Below are positions 55,642 through 64,000 of a stretch of 64,000 nucleotides of DNA, one piece after another; positions within the stretch are counted from its first letter, which is position 1, and each line of letters begins with the position of its first letter. The position numbers were made by a program, and so were the translations under genes. The notes beneath the pieces were generated by a model, which was given only the letters and a program-made list of their open reading frames with translations, was not told the DNA's origin and did no database searches. The stretch covers positions 494,001-558,000 of the forward strand of contig NC_088304.1 in assembly GCF_032854445.1 (NCBI RefSeq), given 5' to 3'. Source of the stretch: Liolophura sinensis (taxonomy: Eukaryota > Mollusca > Polyplacophora > Chitonida > Chitonidae).

Positions 55642-56794
55642 TTAAATACGTTTCACGTCCGTGGCCGGCACCCAAGAATTAAAGCTGGGTGGGTAACCGA
55701 CCCACTTCACCCAATAATACAGTTTTCCTCGGCGACGGTCCCTTTTTAAGATATTCTCCACCTGATAAAACTTATCGACCGCGGCTGTCACCGGTTGGAG
55801 TTCGGTCTGGTAAAACGTCCCTAGCAATTGTTCCCCGTTCAAATCCTCCAGTGTGTACACAGCAGGCTGTCGAAGGTGGGAAGGGACGATACGGAACATT
55901 TCCGTGCTCTAATTCGGGAGGTATGATTTTTCGAACTTCCCTTTCACTTTACTGATACGCACGAGATCACCTGCCTGATAACGGTGCACCGAGCGTTTGG
56001 TTGTGGGTGGACCGTACAAGGCCTGCCGGACTTCTTTCTGGTTCTGGAGGGTGACGTCGATAGGGGCTCGTCGTATACTCCGGTGGTAGGCTCGATTGTA
56101 ACCGTGGACCAGCGCCTGTAAGGCGTCCAGGTATCGCCGAGTGTTGTGAGCGGTGAAATATTTGTACATGCGACCTATCAAAGTGCGGTTAAACCGTTCT
56201 GCCAAGGAGGCTTTGGTTTCGTTAAACGTGTGAAAGAAAAACACCCCGTTGTCGTTTAAAAAGGCTTGAAACGGTCTGTTCAGAAACTCTTTCCCCTCGT
56301 CCGTTTGCCGGTACAAAGGTCGGCGACCCGTCTTGAAAATCTGTTGAAATGCCTCGATCAAACGAGCACCGGTTTTGGCCCGGAGTGAGATTACCCAGGC
56401 GTACTTGGAGAGGACATCGATGCAGGTCCTTAGGTAACGGTTGTTGTCATTCTCTTTGGCGAACGCTGTCATGTCGACCAGGTCTGCCTGCCACTGACTG
56501 TCTACACCCCCAACCACCACTCGGTTACGGGGGGTAATGCCGTCGTGCAGGCCGGTGGAGTGTATACGTGTCCTGCTGAGCCAGCCAAGTCGACACGCGG
56601 GTCCGACTCACTTTGAGTCCCTGTTGCCGAGCTGCCTTGAGCAAAGGTTGAACCCCGCTGTAAGCCGCTGGACTGTCCGGGTTATAATACAAGGCATGGA
56701 GAGCGGTATCGATCGGGTCAGAGTCACTACCCGCCGTGAGTGATTTTTTTTCTCGCCGTCGGTTGACGCGGGTGATGCGAGTGATGCGAGGCAT
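55642..56794 (-). pseudogene. INT: Polinton integrase (rve core + chromodomain), one frameshift and one stop
   Basis: Joins the element to target DNA. Segment 1 (56794-56525, ATG) is the N-terminal region with KVSRTRVSTWLAQQDTYTLH. A one-base shift in a six-G run (plus sense, near 56.53 kb) leads to segment 2 (56520-55909) with the catalytic core: DLVDM (Asp), QTDEGKEFL (Asp) and ASLAERFNRTL (Glu, 33 residues after the second Asp), then YQAGDLVRISKVKGKF. A TAG at 55911-55909 separates it, in frame, from segment 3 (55899-55642), the chromodomain (FYQVENILKRD; YYWVKWVGYPPSFNSW). The chromodomain probably targets chromatin. All catalytic residues survive. Confidence 0.92.
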
Positions 56795-57159
56795 AGTCCG
56801 ACACGTCGTCCTTGCTGCTTGGTGTCTGTGTGTAATGAGTGAACCTTGCCCAGATCGCCTACCTATAGTGCAGTGCAGTGTCCAGTGTACATGTATGTTT
56901 GAGTGTGGTGTACAGCTTAGGACAGACTCTACGGTTCATAACAGCTACCCTCTGTCTACAGCAGTGAGTCTTCCTGGGCGAACATTGTTGCAAAAACACG
57001 CTGAGCGATCCTACCCGCCAGCCGGCCAGCAGTCAGACGAACAATGTTGTCGGCTGTGGTTTATTTTGACACGTGGTTTTTGTTTTGACACGGGGTTTTT
57101 GTTTTGACCAGCTGTGCCTGCACCTTGTATACATTGTTGCCAGCCAGCCAGCCAGCCGG
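56795..57159. promoter_or_regulatory. Integrase upstream region
   Basis: Lies between the inverted promoter-like module (57.16-57.34 kb) and the integrase ATG. It contains CATTGTT motif copies at 56981, 57040 (inverted) and 57128. No coding frame. Confidence 0.4.
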
Positions 57160-57345
57160 GAAGTAGACCCTATACATGGCACCTACATGCAGTAGAAAAC
57201 ATATCCACACGTCATCTACATGCGGTAGAAAAAACATCTACATGTCACCTACATGGAGTGGACCATGTCACCTCAATGAAGAGCCTATGGGTGACCCTAA
57301 AAATTTTTTTTATACATAATACAAAGGAGCCAGCAGTCAGCCCTA
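57160..57345 (-). promoter_or_regulatory. Inverted copy of the polymerase promoter-like module
   Basis: On the minus strand it reads TTTGTATTATGTATA, an A-run/T-run, CTTCATTGAGGTGACATGGT, CATGTAGGTGACATGTAGAT and a second ATGTAGGTG block, matching the two modules at 45.86-46.21 kb. It faces the integrase as those face the polymerase. Confidence 0.55.
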
Positions 57346-57478
57346 GCATGACACACTGACCCAGTCAATTCTAGCGCCGTCACCGACCAGCCAGCCAGCC
57401 GGCCGGCTGCGGTATGGGCGAGACACGACCAACACAAAGAAACACAAAGACCGGGGTTGATTCCATAGTAAAAAAAAC

Positions 57479-57514
<36 letters not shown>

Positions 57515-57515
57515 T
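57479..57515. repeat. (ATT)n microsatellite
   Basis: About twelve uninterrupted ATT units. It creates a spurious poly-Leu/poly-Asn frame on either strand. Confidence 0.9.
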
Positions 57516-57591
57516 ACAGCAATGTACAGGTATTTAACACGAAGCGTCGATATACCTCTGTGTGGTTGGGAGGGAGTCGCACTTCGTACAT

Positions 57592-57834
57592 TCACATGGG
57601 ACGAACAATCTCTACATAATACTTCCGAATGGGTCGGAGATCCTTGACATGCCGACAGACGTCTTCAGTGTACGCTCGCAGCACCTGCAGTCGTCCCTCA
57701 TTGACCCTACCATCCGCAAACATACTACGAAGTACACTCGTGTATCTTTGTAGGTCGGTGACGACAGCTACCCAGTCTTTCCACTTGGACGTTGTACGCA
57801 GCTTCGTCAGGCTAGAAAAGACACCGTCGTCATA
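57592..57834 (-). CDS. Exon-like ORF of unknown function (no ATG start)
   Basis: An 80-codon minus-strand frame opens directly after an acceptor-like CACTAG (57835-57840) and closes at TGA 57592-57594. It has protein-like composition (SKWKDWVAVVTDLQRYTSVL; VNEGRLQVLRAYTEDVCRHV). The only ATG is internal. Upstream on the same strand the PC4-like frame ends at a consensus donor (GTGAGT, near 58281). Splicing the two is plausible but the codon phases do not agree as the sequence stands. Confidence 0.45.
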   Translation of the reverse strand, partial: YDDGVFSSLTKLRTTSKWKDWVAVVTDLQRYTSVLRSMFADGRVNEGRLQVLRAYTEDVCRHVKDLRPIRKYYVEIVRPM

Positions 57835-57877
57835 CTAGTGCCGTCACCGACCGAACCCTATCAACATCAATCAAACT

Positions 57878-58062
57878 ATAGATAGATAGATCTAGATAGA
57901 TAGATATCACTTACGGTGAATCCATAACACAACTCACGCCTCTTACCTGAAGTACAGACAACAGGTCAGACATAACCAACACAAAAGACCGGGGTGAAAT
58001 TTCAACCTTAAACTTTTATTTCGAACAGTGAACGAATGAATGAATGAATGAATGAATGAATG
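57878..58062. repeat. GATA and GAAT microsatellites
   Basis: GATAGATAGATCTAGATAGA at about 57881, and (GAAT)n of about eight units at 58030-58062. They lie in the presumed intron or intergenic stretch. Confidence 0.85.
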
Positions 58063-58278
58063 CATGCTGTATGTGTCCATTATTTTTTTTTTCACGGTAA
58101 GACATGTCTCGTAATGACCGTTGAATCACCAATATGAAAGTCCTGACACTGGTCAGTGTTTATAACTCGCACCACCCTAGTGACCTTCTTGTAAAACACA
58201 TAGGTAGAACGAGAATGAATGAAGGGAAGAAAAAAGAAACAAACAAAAGTGGGTAAGGGTGGTGCGGTTAAAAAACAC

Positions 58279-59376
58279 TCACTTGGTCATCGTCTTGGTG
58301 GCCTGGGTGGCCTGGTTGTTAGGTAGGGTCGTAGGCTGGTCACCAGGTACAGGGAGGGTGTTGGCTGTCATCATATACTCCACGTACATCTGGGCGAATG
58401 CTGGGTTCGATTTGTTGATCGGCGTCTCATTTAAAAACTGCCGCAATTGGTCTTTCACACTCTTCTCCACATCCCACGGGAGGGAGGCTGCCTTACGTGC
58501 CTGGCGCATGAACTTGACCAACACAGCTCCCTCTTTCAGTTAACGCATACGGGCCTCGTCCACGATACTCAGGGCCAGCTCTCGGTTCTCCAGCAAGGGA
58601 GGGGGTCCGGGAGGAGATTGATCACTCGTGGCGGTGGGTTGTTGACCGTACGCTTCGCTTCAACTTGAGGAGGTGGGGTGGAGAGCCACATCGTAAGCTT
58701 GCAACAGCAAGGCTGTTAGCGCCGTCTCAAGCTCTGGCTTCAACGGCTCCGCCTTTTCCACCTTCACGGTGTGTTCACTATCACCGTAGGGGTTACTGTC
58801 GGGGTTGATGGGGGTGCTAGTAGCAGCAGCAGCAGTCACAGTATCCCCTATCTCCTCCTCCATCTCCATCTCCATCCCCGGCTCTTGGATGTCGTTATCT
58901 CCAGCCTCTACCACCACCAGCAACAGGAAGGCGTCGATGTCGGGGATGGCCTGTACCAGCTTTTGCCAGTAAGTCCGGTAGTTGAGCGTGATACCCTCAC
59001 TCGTCGGGTAGAGTGGACCGTTCGGACGGTAGGCTCGCCATTTCTTCACATGAACATACAGGACACCCTCCGAGGTCGTCAGAGTGGACAGAGCCGAGTC
59101 CACCCCTCCCCGTCAAGCCTGACGCGTTTTGCGTGGAGCGTTCGGGTCTATGGGTGATTGGCAAATCTCGATCGTCTCGTCTCTATACATCCCCACCCAC
59201 AGCCAAGGGGCAAGCTGAAGTTTGGCGAGAACCTTGCTGGGTAATGACAGGCACACCTTCTTCTTCTCGGCAGGTTGTTGCTTCTCGGCAATGATGGATA
59301 GCAGGGCAGGCACAGAAGCTGAGCGTTTCATCCTGATGGCAGCATGCAGGGGATTCATGGTAGTAGAGCGTTTCAT
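58279..59376 (-). pseudogene. PC4/SUB1-like ssDNA-binding accessory protein, three in-frame stops
   Basis: One frame runs from ATG at 59376 to about 58279 and is interrupted by TGA (59115-59113), TGA (near 58660) and TAA (near 58541), with no frameshift. The middle has YVHVKKW, NGPLYPTSEGITLN and YWQKLV, fitting the strand-loop-strand-helix pattern of the PC4 fold (a GI-L ... W--L signature), which binds single-stranded DNA. An acidic stretch (MEMEMEEEIGD) and a KVEKAEPLKPELE segment follow; the C-terminus has DVEKSVKDQLRQFL. It is the first gene inside the right terminal promoter. The family call is tentative because it rests on pattern only. Confidence 0.5.
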
Positions 59377-59499
59377 CTCGGCAGTCAGGTAGGCAGTGTA
59401 GCAGTCTCTCTTCTTTCGGCAGGGAGGTAGGGTCGTAAGCAGACAGGTAGTTCGTCAGGTAAGTCTGAGAATGCTGGTTGTCGTCTTCCCCGGCTTTTA

Positions 59500-59785
59500 T
59501 CCTAGCCACGTGGAACTCAACGACACGCTGATTGGTCCGTCAAAACTTACATAACCCCGTTTCGCTCGCTGATTGCTCCGTTTTTGGTGTGATCCATTGG
59601 TCAGTTTTGGTGACTTTGCAAGCCGACGTGTTTGCTCACCCCGGTGGTACTTACATAACCGGTGACGCCACACCTGTGTCACACCCGTGACGTCACTCCC
59701 TTGCAGGGAGTGCCGTCACACCTCAACTACTCACTCCTCGAAACTCACTCCTCAATGCGACACCAACTGCGTATAGTATACTACT
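59500..59785 (-). repeat. Right terminal inverted repeat with promoter
   Basis: Read inward (minus strand) it begins AGTAGTATACTATACGCAGT and shares GAGTGAGTTTCGAGGAGTGA with the left end; GAGGAGTGAG occurs twice in tandem here. CCAAT-type boxes (GACCAATGG, GGACCAATCAGCG) and GGGGTTATGTAAGTTTTG are also shared. CACGTG (59507-59512) and CTAGGATAAAAG (59505-59494) form the same core promoter as on the left, ~125 bases before the PC4-like ATG. Confidence 0.85.
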
Positions 59786-59791
59786 AGTATA
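59786..59791 (+). other. Right target-site duplication (AGTATA)
   Basis: It directly follows the terminal ACTACT and matches AGTGTA at the left at five of six bases. Confidence 0.65.
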
Positions 59792-60499
59792 TAGTAGTAC
59801 CATCTTGTGGACATTCAGCCTTTAATCAATACTATATATATATCGAGTTACAACTGGAGGTCAATGCAACCTGCACTAACAAGGCAGCGCGTATCACTTG
59901 TCACACAAGACAGGTTTTGGATAGGTAATTTTAATTAAGAGTTTCTGCAGTAATGCCAAGACTCAAACTCACGAGTCTATTCACTTACTTCGAAACATTG
60001 TAACATTAGGATTTTCTCCGCCATGAATTTCGATCCACAAGGCAACACACAATCTTAAGATTTTCTTTTCTAGATCAGTTTACGAACGCACCCTCATCGG
60101 CTGTGCAACATTTGTATGGAACGTAACAGAGACACTTTTATTATGCTATTATGGCATAAATGTGGTATGGAGAGTGAAGCGCAGACAAATGCAGGTCAAC
60201 GACTACATCCGAGAGCAGTGCCTCGTTCACACAGAGTTATGTGGACTTGACTGAATTCCAATTAAATGGTTAGGTGACATGTGGTGTAATTCCTGAAAAG
60301 ATTCCAGAAAAATTCCGGAAAAATACTGCTGATTTGAGTGAAAGAGTAAAATTTCTTTAAGATGATTTTTCAAAAAGCTTGCATTCTTAGTCAGTGCCAA
60401 AGTATGTTAAATGTGTTAAATGTACAATCTATAGGTCATCTATGCCAACATTTTTGTAGTGCTGCGACATGGATGCATCATACTGAAGGGAGCATATAT
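59792..60499. other. No feature seen
   Basis: AT-rich host DNA beyond the Polinton with no recognised ORF or repeat. Confidence 0.35.
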
Positions 60500-61560
60500 G
60501 ACTCGGCCCGCACAGTGCATACCGACACCTAACTCAGACATTGTACCGACAACCCATCCACACAGTGTCTACCGAAAGCAGGCACGACATCACACCTACC
60601 TACAGCATATTCACACCAGATATGACAACCCATCCACACAGTGTGTACCGACAGCAGGCACATCACACCTACCTACAGCATATTCACACCAGATATGACA
60701 ACCCATCCCCACAGTGTGTACCGACAGCAGCCACATCACACCTACCTACAGCATATTCACACCAGATCTGACAGCCCATCCACAGTGTGTACCGACAGCA
60801 GGCACATCACACCTAGCTACAGCATATTCACACCAGATATGACAACCCATCCCCACAGTGTGTACCGGCAGCAGCCACATCATACCTACCTACAGCATAT
60901 TCACACCAGATCTGACAACCCATCCACACAGTGTGTACCGACAGCAGGCACATCACACCTAGCTACAGCATATTCACACCAGATATGACAACCCATCCAC
61001 ACAGTGTGTACCGACAGCAGCCACATCACACCTACCTACAGCATATTCACACCAGATCTGACAGCCCATCCACAGTGTGTACCGACAGCAGGCACGACAT
61101 CACACCTACCTACAGCATTTTTACACCAGATATGACAACCCATCCACACAGTGTCTTCCGAAAGCAGATATTACAGCACACCTAGTTACAGCATGACACT
61201 AGATATTACAACCCACCCACACCGTGAGTACAGAGAGCAGACATGACAGCACATCTAGCTACAGCATACTGACATGACAACCCAGATAAGACAACCCATT
61301 CATACAGTGGGTACCGACAACAGACACGACAGCACACCTAGATTGAGCCTACTCATACCAAATATGACAACCCATCCACACGTGTACCGACAGCAATGAC
61401 AGAACACCTAGCTACAGCATACTGACACCAGATCTGACAATCCATTCACACAGTCTGTACTGACAGCAGACATGACCGCACACGCAGCTACAGCACAATA
61501 ACACTAGATATGACAACCCACCCAAGCACATCATACGGACACCAGACATGAGACCCCAAC
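60500..61560 (+). repeat. ~72-bp tandem repeat, about 14 units
   Basis: The unit runs CAGTGTGTACCGACAGCAGG, CACATCACACCTACCTACAG, CATATTCACACCAGATATGA and CAACCCATCCA. The first ~9 units (to 61.15 kb) are highly similar and the rest more diverged, with deletions. Thr/His/Ser-rich ORFs across it are artefacts of the repeat. Confidence 0.9.
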
Positions 61561-62080
61561 TAGCCCACCCATGTTCGACAAAGATCGTACACAGTCGACT
61601 TTATATTTGATTCATTTGACCACACTGCTATCATTAAATTTTTGAGGGCTATTGGCTTATATCATAAAATCTAGATTAGCCTACATCACAAAATATACTT
61701 ACATATGTACACCTAGCTACAACATACTGACACCAAATATGACAACCCATCCACAAAGTGTGTACCGACAGCACACCTAGCTACAGCATACCCACACAAG
61801 ATATGAAAACCCATCCACACAGTGTGTACTGACACCAGACATGACAGTACACGCAGTTACAGCACAATGACACCAGATATGACAACCCACCCAAGCACAT
61901 CATAGGGACACCAGACATGATACCCCAACTAGCCCACCCATGTTCAACAAAGATCCTACACAGTAGAGTCTATAGTTGATTCATTTGACAAGAGTGTTGT
62001 CATTAAATTTTTAAGGGCCTTGGGCTATATTATAAAATGTAGATTCGCCTATCACAAAATATACTTACATATGTACATTT
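61490..62080 (+). repeat. ~365-bp direct duplication at the edge of the 72-bp array
   Basis: CACCCAAGCACATCATA, CCCAACTAGCCCACCCATGT, GATTCATTTGAC, CATTAAATTTTTGAGGG and AAAATATACTTACATATGTA occur at 61.52-61.72 kb and again at 61.89-62.08 kb. Between them lie two to three further 72-bp-type units, so unit plus flank were duplicated together. Confidence 0.75.
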
Positions 62081-62303
62081 CTACAGAATATTATATTAGC
62101 ATATTATGTTCTCATTACCACATCAAAAATCATTCCCGGTTTCTTTTGTTAAAGATATTCTCGCAACGATGGCCGACATATTGCCGATGTAGCCTTCATC
62201 TATAATCAATAATTTATCCATTCATTCATTCACCACCTATCCACATTATACTGTCACCTAACATCCCACAACGCCTCACTGTATTGACCCCAGAAAAGAA
62301 TGC

Positions 62304-62496
62304 ATGAATGATTATGGCCTAAAGCCACATCGGCAATATTTCAGCCATATCGTGGCCAGAACAAGGTGAAAACACGAGGCGGTTGAGGATTTCGATATGG
62401 CAATGAAAACATCAAAAACCGGAACAAAAATGTTCGGACCTTTTTCAAAACGAAACAGTTAAAACTCGAAAACCATTACACCTGTAAAAATAAACT
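62304..62496 (+). mobile_element. Abalone-type GAAT-headed repeat, copy 4, interrupted
   Basis: ATGAATGATTATGGCC, AAGCCACATCGGCAATATTT, CAGCCATATCGTGGC and AAAACTCGAAAACC follow the family order and then break off at the Tc1 left terminus, so the transposon inserted here. Confidence 0.7.
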
Positions 62497-64000
62497 ACCG
62501 GGCAAAAGAAACGTATAACCTTGTTCAGCACCACAAGAAAGAGAAAGAAAGACAGACAGTATCAACATGATAAGCATTATATTGCAATAAACCATTTTCC
62601 AAGTTCTGTTCAAATATTCAAAGCCATATGGATATTACACTTGCTGTCAGGCCGAGTAAAGAAGGCATGGGGTAAATCTGAAAAATTACACAAATGCAAG
62701 TAAAGGGACTCCCTTAAAAAGGTGTACCTAATGTCCTATCATGTCATAAGGCAGATCGTTAGTAGCGTGTGTGAGCACCCATTGCATCAATTAAAGCCAA
62801 AATACGTCTCCTCATGGAAGTCGTCAGCCGCCGGATGACGTCATCAGGAATTCTGTCCCACTCCTCAAATAAAGCCTATTCGAGCTGTTGCCTGTTTTGT
62901 GGGGGAGGGACGCGTTGTCTCAGACGTCGATCAAGATGATCCCACAGATGCTCTAAGGGGTTCATGTCTGGCGATCGTGCTGGCCAAGGCAGTACGTTGA
63001 CATCAACGGTGTCCAGATAATTTAGTACAACTCTGGCGGTATGAGGTCGTGCATTGTCTTGCTGCAAAAGGATACCCCTTTGCTGTTGATGCACGACTGG
63101 CACCACAACAGGTTCCAATATTTCATCTCGGTATCTTTGGCCAGTCAGATTTCCCTGGATGATGACCAATCTCGTCCTCACCTGTCCACAAATTCCGCCT
63201 CATACAAGCACCCCACCAGCACCAAAAGGGTGCATTCTGAATGCAGTTTTGCTCCAGTCGCTCTCCCCTGCGTCGATACACACGATTTCGACCATCATTT
63301 CTGAAGAGGTTATATCGGCTTTCATCAGTGAACAGCACCCTTTCCCAGTCTCGTCGCTGCCATCGACGTACAACTCTTGCCCAACGCAGCCTGTTTTGAC
63401 GGTGTAGAGGAGTCAATGCCATTCCACGGAAGGGGCGATAGGCTCTGATACCACTCACGCGGAGTCGTCGTAAGACTGTGCGTCTGCTGATGGGGTGTCC
63501 CAGTGCCGTCACAAATCGGTTACGCAGGTGGATTGTGCGGATGTACTGGTCTTTGCCAGGCGTTGTAACACTTGGCCTGCCCGATCTTGGACGATCTTGT
63601 GTCCTGCCTGTTAGGCGGTAACGACCCAACAGTCTGCTGATGGTGGCTTGACTGCAATTGAATGTTCTGGCAATGTGGTGTTGGCTGGCCCCCATGTCGG
63701 CCATACCAGTGGCTCTATCACGTTCTCGGCATCTCTTAGATGTTTTTTTATGGTATTGCACCCTTACCATGTGCTACATCGGTATTTATACGGCGGTCAT
63801 TATCAAGAATTTTCAACAGGGCCCGAAACTCTGTTTTTCCGATTTTTCATGATGTCTTACACCAATTTCACTGAATCTCGTTAAAAAGTGACGTGTACAC
63901 AGGGTCCTTATGTGCAAACGTATTCGCACAACGTTCAAACTTATTCAACTTATTTTTCCATAGAAAAAACTGCATTTAAAAGTTTTACGTTTCTTTTGCC
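62497..64000 (-). mobile_element. Tc1-like transposon, right end at the window edge
   Basis: The left terminus is CCGGGCAAAAGAAACGTA after a TA at 62495. The last bases of the window read, inverted, GGCAAAAGAAACGTAAAACT, so the right terminus lies within a few bases of the edge. It contains one Tc1-family transposase on the minus strand. Confidence 0.8.
62762..63770 (-). pseudogene. Tc1-family transposase (DD34E), one frameshift and one stop
   Basis: Catalyses cut-and-paste transposition. ATG at 63770. A helix-turn-helix region (HIARTFNCSQATISRLLGRY, 32-51), the GRPR-like hinge RPRSGRPS and a second HTH lead to the first catalytic Asp (FTDES, D149). A shift near 63.18-63.15 kb moves to the second frame (63181-62876) with QQDNARPHTA (second Asp) and SPDMNPLEHLWD (Glu, 34 residues later). 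A TAG near 62876 precedes a further in-frame tail (EEWDRIPDDVI; GAHTRY) ending at about 62.76 kb. All three catalytic residues survive, so decay is recent. Confidence 0.88.

Larger units (their letters stand above)
41483..59785. mobile_element. Maverick/Polinton (adintovirus-like) element, 18.3 kb
   Basis: Large self-synthesising DNA transposon with virus-like capsid genes. The termini are inverted repeats starting AGTAGTATACTATACGCAGT, with a near-perfect 6-bp flanking duplication. Inside are the diagnostic genes: protein-primed DNA polymerase B, retroviral-type integrase with chromodomain, FtsK/HerA-type packaging ATPase, adenain-type protease, and major and minor capsid proteins. Accessory genes are a C2H2 protein, a RING-like ORF, a PC4-like ORF and small ORFs. 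Left-hand genes read rightward and right-hand genes leftward, converging near 50.0-50.4 kb. Most core genes carry frameshifts or stops. Confidence 0.95.

Noticed and set aside
57414-57647. Poly-Leu membrane protein
   Set aside because: The hydrophobic run is the (ATT)n microsatellite; flanking residues show no protein-like conservation and the real signal lies on the minus strand.
60459-61185. Thr/His/Ser-rich proteins of 75-115 residues
   Set aside because: These frames simply read through the 72-bp tandem repeat; 72 is divisible by three, so any open frame persists.

Overview
The window looks like animal nuclear DNA, most likely from a gastropod mollusc and probably an abalone (Haliotis). 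Three things suggest this. It is AT-rich and gene-poor, and almost every recognisable feature is a repeat. It has several copies of a short element that opens with GAAT runs followed by TTAACGCCACATCGGCAATA, a sequence I associate with abalone. It also has mollusc-type SINE tails ending in GGCGTAAAACACCAAT and an AAATA run. I see no complete host protein-coding gene. The best host candidates are a promoter, first exon and splice donor near 10.18-10.26 kb and a 60-codon signal-peptide ORF at 35.7 kb.

The left 41 kb is a graveyard of transposons. Non-LTR retrotransposons of an RNase H-bearing (I/Nimb-like) family occur four times: copy A (3.39-5.61 kb, +), copy B (11.06-15.47 kb, -), copy C (15.9-18.4 kb, -) and copy D (37.1-40.6 kb, -). 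Copy D is cut up by a SINE, a MITE-like insertion and an 829-bp near-perfect tandem duplication. Between them lie a decayed Tc1-like transposon (21.4-22.3 kb), about 28 copies of a 46-bp minisatellite (24.6-25.95 kb) and a ~170-bp tandem unit present in opposite orientations at 28.3 and 35.0 kb. Non-transposon sequence blocks at 1.3-10.2 kb recur in the same order at 18.9-26.6 kb, which looks like an old large duplication later broken by insertions.

The centrepiece is an 18.3-kb Maverick/Polinton (adintovirus-like) element at 41,483-59,785. It has ~280-bp terminal inverted repeats beginning AGTAGTATAC and a 6-bp flanking repeat with one mismatch (AGTGTA/AGTATA). On the plus strand it carries a C2H2 zinc-finger gene next to the left terminus and a protein-primed family B DNA polymerase. 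On the minus strand, from right to left, it carries a PC4-like gene next to the right terminus, an exon-like ORF, a chromodomain integrase, a small membrane protein, a Thr-rich protein, a packaging ATPase, a Gly-rich ORF, a conserved hypothetical, a minor capsid (penton-like) protein, a pX-like basic protein, the major capsid protein and an adenain-type protease. There is also a RING-like ORF left of the polymerase. The ATPase is intact. Polymerase, integrase, capsid proteins, protease and the PC4-like gene are interrupted by frameshifts or stops, so this copy is probably a non-functional fossil unless assembly errors explain the indels.

The Polinton regulatory layout is unusually readable. 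Both termini carry CCAAT boxes and the same CACGTG plus TATA-like core promoter, each aimed inward at an accessory gene. A separate ~170-bp promoter-like module is duplicated in tandem before the polymerase and occurs once, inverted, before the integrase. Several structural-gene junctions overlap as TAATG. The right end of the window (60.5-64 kb) holds a ~72-bp tandem repeat and a Tc1-like transposon inserted into one of the abalone-type repeats.
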